Under the pieces are notes generated by a model. That model was not told the origin of the DNA. It made no database searches and worked only from the letters and a program-made list of their open reading frames with translations. From NCBI RefSeq assembly GCF_014697355.1, contig NZ_JACJRQ010000025.1, positions 1-64,000 on the forward strand: DNA of 64,000 nt. Reading direction: 5' to 3'. This stretch comes from Nostoc calcicola FACHB-3891 (GTDB taxonomy: Bacteria > Cyanobacteriota > Cyanobacteriia > Cyanobacteriales > Nostocaceae). This document shows, in pieces, positions 22,781 to 32,602 of the stretch; the stretch's first letter is position 1, and each line of letters begins with the position of its first letter. A program made the translations under genes and the position numbers.

Positions 22781-24277
22781 TTAGGCTTGAATAAGCTTTG
22801 GCTTACCTGACTCAACCGCCCATGACGCGATGCATGTCTCAGTGTTGCTGGGACGCAATACTGTGTCAACAGCCCACCATTGTGCTGTAACTCGTTCGGG
22901 AGTGACATCAATAATGTTGTAACCATGACTGTCAAAGTCACACCAACGAATGTGAGGGAAAGCCTTCATGACCTCTTGCTCAATGGGAATAGACTGTGTG
23001 CGGGCTGCCCAACCCATTTTGTCGTCAAGGTTCTGTGAAGTTAAGCTACCAGTGACAAACTCGACGGCGATTGGTTCTTCTTTTTGGTCGAAGGCATCTC
23101 GCTTTAACTCAATAGCTAGCCCGACGTGGACATCACCACTGAGTACAACAACATTTTTGATTTCATTGTCTCGCAAGTGATTTAGAAGCAAATCGCGCTC
23201 AACAGGATAGCCGTCCCATTGATCGTAATCTGGACCAATGCCGTCAACATCGATCAGCTTCAGCTTCAGCAGTGCTTGCTTAATTGTCGGTGGGAAATCT
23301 TTACTCCACGTCGTCGCCATCACTGATGGATTTGCCAATAACTTCCATTGAGCATCCGATGTATCAAACTGTTCCAGCAACCAAGTACGTTGTTCAACAC
23401 CTAAAGCAGACCGTCCTGGATCAAACATTGCTGGCGGCGGCACAGGTTCATCACGACGAGTGCGAGTGTCAATTAATACTAGATCGGCTAAAATGCCTAG
23501 CGAGACTTTACGGAAAACTCTTTGTGAGTCAGAGGGATCGGGCTTGCGTGCTGGTAACCATTCCCAGCGTACTTTGAAGGCTATAGCGCGACGGCTAGCC
23601 CAATCACCATCGCGTTCTTGTTGATGTTCGCTAGCACCATCGCGCCATGCACCATCAGCAAATTCGTGATCGTCGAGGGTAGCAATTAGTGGTAGTGCTG
23701 CATGAAGACGTTGCACGTCGGGGTCGCGGCGATAGTGAGCGTAGCGGCGGCGGTAATCTTCAAGTGTCTTGCACTCATGAAGCGGTTCAAATGGACGACC
23801 GATGTCTGCACCTGGTGTTTGGCTGGCTGGCGGTTTGTTTGAAGCTTCGTAGATGTAATCGCCTAGATGTAGTACAAAGTCAAGGTCATCGCGTGCGGCA
23901 ATACAACTATAGGCGTTGAAGAAACCAGCGTTGAATTTCGCGCAGGACACTTGAGCAAAACGCAGATGCTGAACACCGTTTTTCGGCAAGGTTTTGGTTC
24001 TGCCAACGGGTGATGTCTGAGTTAGTGCCTCAAATTGGTAAAAGTATCGGCTTGCAGGTTCTAAACCAGTGACATCAACATTAACTGTGTAGTCTGCATC
24101 AGCTTGGGCTAAGGCTGTGCCAGAAGCAATGATTTTGCTGAAGTTGGAATCGCTGGCTATTTTCCAGTTAACTTCTACAGGTTCAGGTGTGGGTGTAGTG
24201 ACTCGCGTCCAAATCACAACCCGATCTTCGAGTGGATCTCCGCTTGCTACGCCATGCACAAAAAGGCTATCTGTCAT
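22781..24277 (-). CDS. phoD: PhoD-family alkaline phosphatase
   Basis: Encodes 498 aa. Metal-dependent phosphomono/diesterase of the PhoD family (Ca/Fe type). The N-terminal beta domain (FVHGVASGDPLEDRVVIWTR) leads to the metallophosphatase core: QVSCAKF, LHLGDYIYEA, TLDDHEFADGAW, NPSVMATTW, VVLSGDVHVG. These carry the metal-binding Asp, Asn and His residues. I see no Tat or Sec signal at this start, so the enzyme may be cytoplasmic or the signal may be absent. A second phosphatase of the PhoX type lies at 32.8 kb. Confidence 0.92.
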   Translation of the reverse strand: MTDSLFVHGVASGDPLEDRVVIWTRVTTPTPEPVEVNWKIASDSNFSKIIASGTALAQADADYTVNVDVTGLEPASRYFYQFEALTQTSPVGRTKTLPKNGVQHLRFAQVSCAKFNAGFFNAYSCIAARDDLDFVLHLGDYIYEASNKPPASQTPGADIGRPFEPLHECKTLEDYRRRYAHYRRDPDVQRLHAALPLIATLDDHEFADGAWRDGASEHQQERDGDWASRRAIAFKVRWEWLPARKPDPSDSQRVFRKVSLGILADLVLIDTRTRRDEPVPPPAMFDPGRSALGVEQRTWLLEQFDTSDAQWKLLANPSVMATTWSKDFPPTIKQALLKLKLIDVDGIGPDYDQWDGYPVERDLLLNHLRDNEIKNVVVLSGDVHVGLAIELKRDAFDQKEEPIAVEFVTGSLTSQNLDDKMGWAARTQSIPIEQEVMKAFPHIRWCDFDSHGYNIIDVTPERVTAQWWAVDTVLRPSNTETCIASWAVESGKPKLIQA

Positions 24278-24777
24278 CTTGTCCTTACATTATTAAATCA
24301 ATAAACAAGTTGGATTTGAGAAATTCAAAATTTTAAATCTACTGTTAATAGGTATCTTGTCCGTTGATAGCACGCAAATAAAATCGTGAGGAGCCGATTT
24401 GGAGATCAACCTCAGCCAAAAGCTTAATAATTGGCGTGAGCCAAAATAGGCACAATACTATTCCAGTGACATACTTTGCCACTTGGTTAAAGCGTCCTAT
24501 TTGGGAAACCTCAAAATTGAATTACTCAGAATCTATCAAGATAGTCTCATCCTTAACATGAATACGCAAGGACAGTTAAGACAGTTAAGAAAATACTTAA
24601 CAAATGCTTAATAACTGTACATTTGCTTATTTTGAGAGGATTTAAAGGCTGTTTTGCAAGAATGGGCTAAATCTAAGTCCCGTTTTTTAAGCAGTTTGGT
24701 TGTTTAGTTGTTGTCTCAGGCAGCCAAAAAGCGATAACAAGACCAGGGAGCAGCATGAGTGAGATCTTTTTATTACC
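24278..24777. other. Intergenic region upstream of phoD
   Basis: No gene was supported. Tandem-like GACAGTTAA motifs (24571-24590) occur at a spacing reminiscent of Pho-box direct repeats, but the fit to CTTAACCT-type repeats is loose. Confidence 0.35.
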
Positions 24778-24870
24778 ATGCCGTATCTACCACTGACGTT
24801 AACCTACAAAACCCGCTCTGCGGAAATTATGGCTTTGCTAGATACAGGTGCAAGGGTGACTATGAGCTAG
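24778..24870 (+). pseudogene. Retropepsin-like aspartic protease fragment
   Basis: ATG to TAG gives 30 aa: MPYLPLTLTYKTRSAEIMAL followed by LDTGARVTMS. The D-T-G-A active-site motif after an LPLTLTY strand matches the N-terminus of cyanobacterial clan-AA aspartic proteases, which are normally ~110-140 aa. It stops right after the active site, so it is a truncated remnant. Confidence 0.6.
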
Positions 24871-24934
24871 TAAAATTCGCATCAGTTCCAAATTATTGGA
24901 CAATTGACACTGGACTGTTGACTTTTGACCAACA

Positions 24935-25714
24935 ATGACTTCCCTAGAAAATCAAATTATTTTAATTACTGGTGCCAGTAGTGGTATTGGTACTGCTTGT
25001 GCGAGAATCTTTGCTGGTGCGGGTGCAAAACTGATCTTAGCAGCACGGCGGTTAGAACGTTTGCAGCAACTCGCAGATACTCTCGCTCAAGATTTTAATA
25101 CTGAAGTTCATTTGTTAGAGCTAGATGTGCGCGATCGCTCTGCTGTGGAATCTGCCATCTCTACTCTACCTCCCTCCTGGTCTGACATCGATATTCTAAT
25201 TAACAATGCTGGTTTGAGTCGCGGTTTAGACAAGTTGCATGAAGGTAGTTTTGAAGATTGGGAGGAAATGATTGATACTAACATTAAAGGTTTACTTTAT
25301 CTTTCGCGTTATGTCGTTCCGGGAATGGTAAGTCGCCATCGCGGTCATGTGGTAAATTTAGGTTCCATTGCCGGACATCAAACTTATCCTGGTGGTAATG
25401 TCTACTGTGGTACGAAAGCTGCGGTGAGGGCAATTTCCGAAGGTTTAAAACAAGATTTGTTGGGCACTCCTGTACGCGTCACTTCCGTTGACCCTGGTAT
25501 GGTAGAAACGGAATTTAGCGAGGTGCGGTTTCACGGCGATACGGAACGTGCCAAAAAAGTTTACCAAGGAGTTACGCCCTTAACTCCCGATGATGTGGCT
25601 GATGTGATATTTTTCTGCGTCACGCGATCGCCCCATGTCAATATTAATGAAGTTGTGCTGATGCCTGTTGACCAAGCTAGCGCTACCTTAGTTAACCGAC
25701 GCACAGTAGAATAA
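24935..25714 (+). CDS. Short-chain dehydrogenase/reductase
   Basis: Encodes 259 aa. Classical SDR of the YdfG/serine 3-dehydrogenase-like subgroup: cofactor loop GASSGIG (13-19), NNAG (ILINNAGLSRG), catalytic Ser in NLGSIAGH, and YCGTKAA (Tyr-x-x-x-Lys). R41-R42 in AARRLERL favours NADP. The YdfG-like C-terminal EVRFHGD is also visible. Probably reduces 3-hydroxy acids or malonic-semialdehyde-like substrates; the substrate is not certain. ATG start. Confidence 0.9.
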   Translation: MTSLENQIILITGASSGIGTACARIFAGAGAKLILAARRLERLQQLADTLAQDFNTEVHLLELDVRDRSAVESAISTLPPSWSDIDILINNAGLSRGLDKLHEGSFEDWEEMIDTNIKGLLYLSRYVVPGMVSRHRGHVVNLGSIAGHQTYPGGNVYCGTKAAVRAISEGLKQDLLGTPVRVTSVDPGMVETEFSEVRFHGDTERAKKVYQGVTPLTPDDVADVIFFCVTRSPHVNINEVVLMPVDQASATLVNRRTVE

Positions 25715-26272
25715 TCCATCTTAAAACCGATTATTTCGTTGCTCCTCCTTCCCAAAAGAAACTCTTAGGCAGAGGTCTGTGGAACTCACATCTTTTAAGA
25801 TTTGGTTGGGGTATAAAGGGAATCTCCATCCAAATCTTCTCTGTTATCAAACAGAATTCAGGAGTCAGGAGTCAGGAGTCAGAATTCAGCAATGAATTTT
25901 GACCGAAAAAGCGGATAGCGACGCGGAAAGCGAGTACTCGATAGCGGAGCGTTAGCGAGTCATCGAGCGTCGCGTCTGAATAATCGGCGTTTTTGCACCC
26001 CCACCAAATCGTAGATTTGGTGGTCTTCAATCAGTGGCGGGTCTGAATCCCCCACTGATAGCGCCGGCGGCAAGCGAGTCCGCGATAGCGCCAGCGGCAA
26101 GCGAGTATTCGAGCGTCGCGTCAAGATTGCTGAATTCTGAATTCAGAATTCAGAATTCTGAATTCTGTATTCTTCTTCAACCAGTCCCCTTTCATCGGCT
26201 GAATTTGCCCTACTCAAGGCCTAATGTACTCAGCTAAAGTGAAAATCAAATATATAAAAGAGCAATTTTCAA
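25715..26272. repeat. Cluster of filler repeats
   Basis: Holds CAGGAGT tandem copies (25859-25882), two blocks of the GCGAGT...GAGCGTCGCG family (25918-25976 and 26083-26122, related to the core at 11183-11240), and GAATTCAGAATTC-type repeats (26131-26165). No gene. Confidence 0.6.
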
Positions 26273-26743
26273 ATGACCATTTACTTTTATAAGGCTTGGC
26301 AGCCTTATGGCTGTTTTTCTAACTTTTCTTTCCACGGAATTCACATCCAAGGGATTTACTGGCCAACGGTTGAGCATTATTATCAAGCGCAAAAGTTTGT
26401 TGGTAGTACGGATGCAGTAATTATACCTTTTATTCATGCGGCTCCTACCCCTGAAGAAGCTGCTGCTTTGGGAAGATGTAGTACTCGCAAATTACGTCGA
26501 GACTGGGATTTAGTCAAAACTCAAGTGATGCGAGAAGCTGTACTCAAAAAGTTTCTCACTCATGCTGATATTAGAGAAGTTCTTTTGAAGACAGGGGATG
26601 AGATGTTGGTTGAAAATTCGCCAACCGATTATTTTTGGGGTTGTGGCGCTAATAAAACCGGTCAAAACCATCTCGGTAAAATCCTTACAAGTGTTCGTGA
26701 AGAAATCCGTAAGTTACTATCTTTAACGGTAATTCACGAATAA
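26273..26743 (+). CDS. NADAR domain protein (YbiA-like N-glycosidase)
   Basis: Encodes 156 aa, a complete single NADAR domain: FYKAWQPYGCFSNFSFHGI, WPTVEHYYQAQKF, EEAAALGR, ENSPTDYFWGCG and TGQNHLGKIL. YbiA-type members cleave N-glycosidic bonds of riboflavin-pathway intermediates. Other NADAR proteins are reported to remove ADP-ribose from guanine. The conserved E (VEHYYQAQKF) and W-G-C-G residues are present, so it should be active. ATG start without a strong ribosome-binding site. It stands alone, 4 kb from a TIR-like gene. Confidence 0.88.
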   Translation: MTIYFYKAWQPYGCFSNFSFHGIHIQGIYWPTVEHYYQAQKFVGSTDAVIIPFIHAAPTPEEAAALGRCSTRKLRRDWDLVKTQVMREAVLKKFLTHADIREVLLKTGDEMLVENSPTDYFWGCGANKTGQNHLGKILTSVREEIRKLLSLTVIHE

Positions 26744-27293
26744 TTTAATTAAAAAAGTTACATTCAACATAAAATCAGCAATTAAACGGGGAATAGTCAA
26801 ATTCCCCCAGTCAAAAACATTTCAACAAGTCGCCCATAATTAATTGTTGAGTCGGCAAAAGTCTTAATTAATTGGCTTAATGGGCACAAATGGTAAAAAA
26901 AATTGTTAATTTCAAGTATTTAATAAAAAATTAAGTTAAGTGATATTACTGAAATAGGTTTAATGATTGAGAATATAAAATTAATAGGTGTCAATGATTA
27001 AAATTTTCTTAAATATAAACTTCAAAGGATATCTGTAAAGTCTTTGTAATATACCAAGGGTTTTGAAATCTACCTAAATCAATTTGAACGCACAACAAGG
27101 ATTCTGATACTTATAAAATATCCTTTGATAACTATTTTCCCAAATATTTGCAACATTTGTACGCCCATATCAACGTATTTGTAGCACAAACATCATGAAA
27201 TGGGACGAAAAACAAGGAACTGTGATTTGAAAATTCTCATCAAAGACAGCTATAAAAAACTTTTTTATACTTCAGTCATGGTGTAAACAAGCA
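26744..27293. other. AT-rich upstream region of the photoreceptor kinase
   Basis: 550 bp, very AT-rich, with short direct repeats (AATTAAT, TTAATTAATTGG). I see no ORF or clear promoter, but a long regulatory UTR is possible. Confidence 0.4.
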
Positions 27294-30047
27294 ATGACAT
27301 TTACTGATAAACCAAATTGGTTGCAGCAAAGTTTAGACCAAGAGAGTTTACTGCACCGGATGACAAAACAGATCAGGCGATCGCTCGATCTGCAAGAAAT
27401 ACTAACGACCACCGTTGCCCAAGTACGGTTATTTTTGGGTACAGATCGGGTTAAGGTGTATCGGTTTGATGCTGATGGTAGTGGTGAAGTTATTGCTGAA
27501 TCTATTTATAACCAGCGTCTACCATCTTTATTGGGGTTGCGCTTCCCAGTCCATGATATTCCACAAGAGGCCAGAGAGATGTTTCTGGCAGCAGGGCAAC
27601 GTTCGATCGTAGATGTGACTAATGGCAAAATTGGGCTATCACCTCTACAGTCAAAAGAAACTGGCAAACGTTTACAAAGTAATATTTACTATCGGCAAGT
27701 AGATCCTTGCCATATTGAATATTTAAAAGCTATGGGTGTGGAGTCTTCATTAGTAGTGCCAATTTTACATTACAACCCCAAAGAAGAATCGGCAAAACCA
27801 AAATTATGGGGATTATTGGTATCTCACCACACTGAATACCGAAGGATTTTGAGACGAGAACTGAGATTAGTACAGCAAGTTGCCGATCAAGTAGCGATCG
27901 CCATCGCTCAAAGTCACCTATTCACTGAAGCCATCGTCCAGCAACAACGAGAAGCTACTATTAACCGAGTCACCACACTCTTGCATAAACTGCCAACAAT
28001 TCAATTACAGGGGGCGCTAGAAGAAGTAATTACTGCCTTCGGTGGCATAGGTGGCAGACTTTATATTCAACAGACCCAAGAATTATACACCTGGGGCGAG
28101 CAGCCGAAACTACCATTCGAGTTAGGAAATAGCGTCATCGAACAGCATTCCATGTGGCAAAACTGGATGGCGGAGTGTAAACCCGCTAATATTTGGGCAA
28201 CCACTGACCTTTATAAAGAACCGCGTTTGCGAGTTTTAGCTTTAGGGTTCCGTTCTACTCAAATTCGCGGATTGATGGTGATTCCCTTACATTACCGCGA
28301 AAAATTTATCGGTGTATTAAGCATTTTTCGCCGCGAATTTGACACAGAAATTTTGTGGGCGGGACGGTGTGAAGACAATCGGCGCCAATTACTACCCCAA
28401 GTTTCCTTTGAGGTTTGGCGAGAGCAAAAAAAAGGGCAAGCACAGGACTGGAAAGCAGAAGACATTTCATTAGCCCAAGCTTTGTACGATCATTTTTCAA
28501 TGGCAATTCAGCAGCAGCAAATGTACAAACAGGTACAAGCGCTCAATTCTAACTTAGAACTGCGGGTGCGGGAGCAAACTGGTGAACTAGAAAAATCATT
28601 ACTATTCACCAAAGTACTCAAGCAAATCACAGAGCAGATCCGCAGTACATTAGACTTGCAGACAACCCTGCAAACTGTCGTCCGGGAAGTTCGCTCGCTG
28701 CTCAATTCCGATCGGGTGTTGATTTTCCAAATCAAGAGTAAATCGGTGATTGTGGAAGAAATTAACGGCAATTGGCAGTCAGTTTTGGGAGTGAAAGCGC
28801 CACCAAATTGCTTTCCTGATGAATTTGTTAGTCTATATTTTCAGGGCAGGATACGAGCTATTAATAATGTATCAACATTTTCTTTGAGTGCTTGTCATCG
28901 AGATTTTTTGCAAAGTCTGCAAGTGCAAGCGAACTTAATTGTTCCGATTAACATAGGTATGCGAGTATGGGGATTACTGATTGCCCATCAGTGTGATGCT
29001 CCCAGAAATTGGCAGGATGGGGAAATTGATTTATTGCAACAGCTAGGAGATCAGGCTGCGATCGCCATTCAACAAGCGCAACTCTACGAACAAACTTGTA
29101 GTGCCGAAACTGAAGCCAGAAATCAAGCTGCACAGTTAGAACAAACTCTGCATCAACTCCAAGAAACACAGACAAAATTGATTCACACCGAAAAAATGTC
29201 TGCCTTAGGACAGTTGGTGGCGGGTATCGCCCACGAAATCAATAACCCCGTTAACTTTATCTACGGTAATCTCTGCCACGCTAGTGAATATACTGAACAA
29301 CTGCTGGAAATCTTACGACTCTACCAGTTACATTATCCCCGCCCCCATAGTGAAATTCGCGCGGCGATCGAAGCGATCGATTTTGATTTTTTGGTAGAAG
29401 ACCTGCCAAAAATCATCGACTCAATGCAAGTAGGAAGCGATCGCATCCGCTCAATAGTGCTGTCGTTACGCAATTTTTCTCGCTTGGATGAGTCTGAAAA
29501 CAAGCGCGTTGACCTCCATGAAGGCATTGACAACACTTTATTAATTTTGCAACACCGCCTGAAAGCAAATCCTGAATTTCGAGCCATTGAGGTCATCAAA
29601 GACTATGGCAACATCCCACGGGTAGAATGCTATGCCGGACAAATGAATCAAGTATTCATGAATATTATCAGTAATGCCATAGATGCTTTAGTTATGGGGA
29701 ATGGGGAGTGGGGAGTGGGGGGATGGGGAGATGAGGAGAATAATCAATGGCCAATACCCACTATTCACATTTCCACTAAAGTTTCAGCAGACAACTCTCG
29801 TGTGTTGATTCGGATTAGTGACAATGGACCTGGAATGACTCAAGAGGTGAAAAAGCGAATTTTTGACCCGTTTTACACTACGAAGCCTGTGGGTAAAGGC
29901 ACTGGACTGGGATTGGCAATTAGCTATCAAATTATTGTAGAAAAACATTCTGGAATCATGGAGTGTATTTCAGAACCAGGCAAAGGTACAGAGTTCTGGA
30001 TTGAAATTCCCGTCAAGCCTCCAGAGACAATTAATAGTCAAGCGTAG
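27294..30047 (+). CDS. Knotless-phytochrome-like histidine kinase with additional GAF
   Basis: Encodes 917 aa. GAF1 (residues ~30-215) has phytochrome features: HDIP (87-90) and Cys139-His140 in DPCHIEYLKAMGV, the usual bilin site. The next domain contains a PHY-type tongue (LLPQVSFEVWREQ), so GAF-PHY without a PAS resembles Cph2. After a coiled coil, a third GAF (~445-600) carries SACHRDFLQSLQVQANLIVP, a Cys-His motif in the place used by cyanobacteriochromes. The histidine kinase has GIAHEINNPVNF, an N-box (NIISNAIDAL), DNGPGM and GKGTGLGLAI. A Gly/Trp-rich insert (~800-815) between N-box and G1 is in-frame filler DNA. Likely a light-regulated kinase. Confidence 0.88.
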   Translation: MTFTDKPNWLQQSLDQESLLHRMTKQIRRSLDLQEILTTTVAQVRLFLGTDRVKVYRFDADGSGEVIAESIYNQRLPSLLGLRFPVHDIPQEAREMFLAAGQRSIVDVTNGKIGLSPLQSKETGKRLQSNIYYRQVDPCHIEYLKAMGVESSLVVPILHYNPKEESAKPKLWGLLVSHHTEYRRILRRELRLVQQVADQVAIAIAQSHLFTEAIVQQQREATINRVTTLLHKLPTIQLQGALEEVITAFGGIGGRLYIQQTQELYTWGEQPKLPFELGNSVIEQHSMWQNWMAECKPANIWATTDLYKEPRLRVLALGFRSTQIRGLMVIPLHYREKFIGVLSIFRREFDTEILWAGRCEDNRRQLLPQVSFEVWREQKKGQAQDWKAEDISLAQALYDHFSMAIQQQQMYKQVQALNSNLELRVREQTGELEKSLLFTKVLKQITEQIRSTLDLQTTLQTVVREVRSLLNSDRVLIFQIKSKSVIVEEINGNWQSVLGVKAPPNCFPDEFVSLYFQGRIRAINNVSTFSLSACHRDFLQSLQVQANLIVPINIGMRVWGLLIAHQCDAPRNWQDGEIDLLQQLGDQAAIAIQQAQLYEQTCSAETEARNQAAQLEQTLHQLQETQTKLIHTEKMSALGQLVAGIAHEINNPVNFIYGNLCHASEYTEQLLEILRLYQLHYPRPHSEIRAAIEAIDFDFLVEDLPKIIDSMQVGSDRIRSIVLSLRNFSRLDESENKRVDLHEGIDNTLLILQHRLKANPEFRAIEVIKDYGNIPRVECYAGQMNQVFMNIISNAIDALVMGNGEWGVGGWGDEENNQWPIPTIHISTKVSADNSRVLIRISDNGPGMTQEVKKRIFDPFYTTKPVGKGTGLGLAISYQIIVEKHSGIMECISEPGKGTEFWIEIPVKPPETINSQA

Positions 30048-30571
30048 CAAGGGAAGCAGAGGGGAGAATTCCTAACTCTTAACTCCTCATTCCAATAGCC
30101 AGTACATAATTTTTCACATTATTACAAAATGTTAGTTTCAAAACTTAAAAATTGGCTTAGCAATTACTCAATTCATCCAAAAGGTTGATGTTAAAATTTT
30201 TAACAGTAGATTAAGCAAAATTATGAAAACTAATTGAGGTCGTGTCCTATATTGATTTGGGTAAAAAATACTTCAAAAGTAAAGTTTAGTTGCAAAAAAA
30301 TTTACTTTTATCCAGTAGTGCTAATTTAGTAATTGAAGCTACTAAAAAGCTTCCCTGGCAGATACAACAGCTGCATGATGGAATGTAGTAACGAGGTAAA
30401 AAACGCTGTTTAATTTAAGTCTGTCTCGTCAAAACACGGCAACACCCAACGCGAAAACTTATATTTCCTCAAATGTGGAAAATTAGGGGGCGCTGTCACT
30501 GATTTTCATTACTTGTTTACAGAAGCGATGAGAGTTAGTACATCCCTGGCTAGAATAAACAAGGAGAGGGA
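30048..30571. other. Intergenic region without clear features
   Basis: AT-rich. No ORF, repeat family or terminator that I can support, apart from short inverted pairs near 30290. Confidence 0.35.
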
Positions 30572-30685
30572 ATGTTAAAGCGAGTAGATGGTTGGGTGTT
30601 GTTGCGTTTAAAAAGAAATCAAAACGATCGCTCCTCTGGGTGTAAGCTAAATACGAAGTTAAATAGCGAGAAACAGTTGAAATAG
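30572..30685 (+). CDS. Possible small leader ORF
   Basis: ATG-TAG frame of 37 aa (MLKRVDGWVLLRLKRNQNDR...), preceded closely by AAGGAGAGGG and ending 6 bp before the TIR-like gene. It is basic and could be a leader peptide or chance. Confidence 0.3.
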   Translation: MLKRVDGWVLLRLKRNQNDRSSGCKLNTKLNSEKQLK

Positions 30686-30691
30686 CGCCTT

Positions 30692-31462
30692 ATGTCAATT
30701 ATTGCGCTCAGAGCATGGTACATACAGGATTATGAGCCGATTCCAGAATTGGAAAAGCGCCCACCAGACATTCGCCTAAGTAAAAAAAGTCTGCTGAGAT
30801 CGGCATTGCGAGCGGACTTTTTAGAAGAAAGTGACGAAATTAAGAAATCAACTTGGTTTGGGCGGTATCTGGAAGGGGAAGATATTGAGTTTTATGTTGA
30901 GGGTAGTGGTGGCTATCGCGTAGCTAACATTGACTTGATTAGTCACGAAATTTATTTTACTAAACAAGCGCTGTTAGCCCAGTTAGAACCGACTATTTTT
31001 TTCTCCTACCAAACTGAGTATGCCGCAGCGAGTGATGCTCTTAGAGAAGAACTGCGAAAAAGTTTAGAGACTTTAAACTTGCGATCGCGTCTTCCTCTAT
31101 CATTAGTAGAATCCTCTCGCCCCAGCGGTGCTACTTTCCGAATTAATCGCACTATGATGCGAAAAATCCGTAAGAGTTTGTTATTTATCGCTGATACTAC
31201 GCCCATTGCTAGTATTGATGTTAAAGAAACTCTCGAACTAATTCCCAGTCCGAATGTCTGTATTGAAATTGGCTATGCCATCCAAAGTAAGCGATCTGAA
31301 CAGATTCTACTAGCGCAAATGCAACGCCCAGATTTTGAAGGGCAAGTTCCCTTTGACTTACCCACACAGCAAATTTTACAATTTCAAGACATCAAAGAAT
31401 TAAATAAAATTCTGACAAAAACCATTGAAAATCAGCTAGCACGATTCAAATTGTTTTTTTGA
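30692..31462 (+). CDS. TIR-like (putative nucleotide hydrolase) protein
   Basis: Encodes 256 aa. The C-terminal ~155 residues show a TIR/nucleotide-hydrolase-like layout: a first strand (PTIFFSYQTEYAAASD), a middle strand (SLLFIADTTP), the PNVCIEIGYAIQSKRSEQIL segment with the Glu typical of the NADase-like site, and VPFDLPTQQILQF, which matches the LPFDLR-type end of this superfamily. The N-terminal 100 residues are unrecognised and could be a sensor. If active it would cleave NAD or a related nucleotide, perhaps in immunity, but catalysis is inferred. An ATG start follows a small possible leader ORF. Confidence 0.55.
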   Translation: MSIIALRAWYIQDYEPIPELEKRPPDIRLSKKSLLRSALRADFLEESDEIKKSTWFGRYLEGEDIEFYVEGSGGYRVANIDLISHEIYFTKQALLAQLEPTIFFSYQTEYAAASDALREELRKSLETLNLRSRLPLSLVESSRPSGATFRINRTMMRKIRKSLLFIADTTPIASIDVKETLELIPSPNVCIEIGYAIQSKRSEQILLAQMQRPDFEGQVPFDLPTQQILQFQDIKELNKILTKTIENQLARFKLFF

Positions 31463-31751
31463 ATAAGACAAAACCTGAAAATTAGATCCCCGGCTTCTTA
31501 AAAAAGTCGGGGATTTAAAGTTTGTGATTTGACTAAAAAGTTTAGACAGTTATAGCCCGTCTTCCAGATCCCCGATTGTTATACTATTTCACTAAAACCC
31601 TGATACATATAGATTTCGCGTAGGGGGGCACGGCATTGCCGTGCCCCTAACAATGTATTTGTATCATAATTAAAGTGAAACGGTATTAGAGCTAAAATAA
31701 TTGTCAATTACAGTTCTATTCAAGCTAGCTTCGACTATTCAGGTTTACTGT
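31463..31751. repeat. REP-type palindrome in an intergenic gap
   Basis: GGGGGGCACGGC-ATT-GCCGTGCCCC (31624-31647) belongs to the extragenic palindrome family seen elsewhere in the window. A hairpin CCCCGGCTTCTT/AAGTCGGGG (31489-31514) follows the TIR-like gene. Confidence 0.6.
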
Positions 31752-32366
31752 CTATGTAGATGCTGGCTTTTTCTTGAGAACTCTACTCACAAAACCAACT
31801 ACCAATAGTCCAGCAATTATGTCAGGTTCGGGAATAGCAGTTGCTGTCAACTTACCCCCAAGATCCAACCTACAGTCGGGAAATGTGTCGCATATTTCTG
31901 GTGAAAGATCGTCTTTTAAAAAAATCTTAGCCGTTGGCAATCCTTGTTCGGCATTTAGGTAGGTATAAAAATCTAACCCTGTGACATCTGTTGCAAAGTC
32001 AATTCCCAAATCAAAACCATTAGATGTGTCAAAGTTACCTGTTTGTAGAACAGTCTTTGTAACTGTATCAAAATTGAAATTGAAACTATTATCCGCTTGG
32101 GGAAAATTGTATTGGAAATTTTGCAATAAAGTTCCTTGTGGATCGAAGAAAAAAATTGCAAAATCAGTCAGTTGTTCCTTGGTGACGATGCTTCCGATAA
32201 AACTATCGTCATAGCTGAATTGTCCCTTGGCTGAATAACCTTTATCTCCTAGCCAATTAAGCTCAAAAGAAGCAGCGTCAGCACTTTTGACGTTGATGAA
32301 AGTAGCCATACAACTGAAAGTAGCAACAGCTACAGTAGCTTTGATTTGGTTACAAATGCTTTTCAT
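31752..32366 (-). CDS. PEP-CTERM sorted secreted protein
   Basis: Encodes 204 aa from ATG 32366, chosen because MKSICNQIKATVAVATFSCM then begins a signal peptide ending near SADAA; an upstream ATG (32456) would add 30 non-signal residues. The C-terminus carries the PEP-CTERM sorting tag (IPEPDIIAGLLVVGFVSRVL followed by KKK), which directs exosortase-type processing. The mature part is an unknown beta-rich domain (SAKGQFSYDDSF, then FDTSNGFDLGIDF) with two Cys near the end. Probably exported to the surface or extracellular matrix. Confidence 0.8.
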   Translation of the reverse strand: MKSICNQIKATVAVATFSCMATFINVKSADAASFELNWLGDKGYSAKGQFSYDDSFIGSIVTKEQLTDFAIFFFDPQGTLLQNFQYNFPQADNSFNFNFDTVTKTVLQTGNFDTSNGFDLGIDFATDVTGLDFYTYLNAEQGLPTAKIFLKDDLSPEICDTFPDCRLDLGGKLTATAIPEPDIIAGLLVVGFVSRVLKKKPAST

Positions 32367-32602
32367 TTTCTTGATAACAGCAATAGATTTTGATGTTGTT
32401 GTAGCTCTCGTTCGACCTGAATCAGGTCTAAAACACTTTTGGGCAGATTGTATCATTAGATGAAATAGAATCGATATAGTTTATAGTTTTTTATTTGTCA
32501 AAAAAAACCTAAACATCTGATTTCATCATTTAAGTAATCCTTTAACTTCTCTTAACTAAATACTGTTTGTTTCTGCAAAATAATCATTTTTATAACTTAA
32601 TC

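Noticed and set aside
24560..24600. Pho box upstream of the divergent phoD region
   Set aside because: GACAGTTAA repeats do not match the direct-repeat consensus well enough, and the spacing to phoD is ~290 bp.
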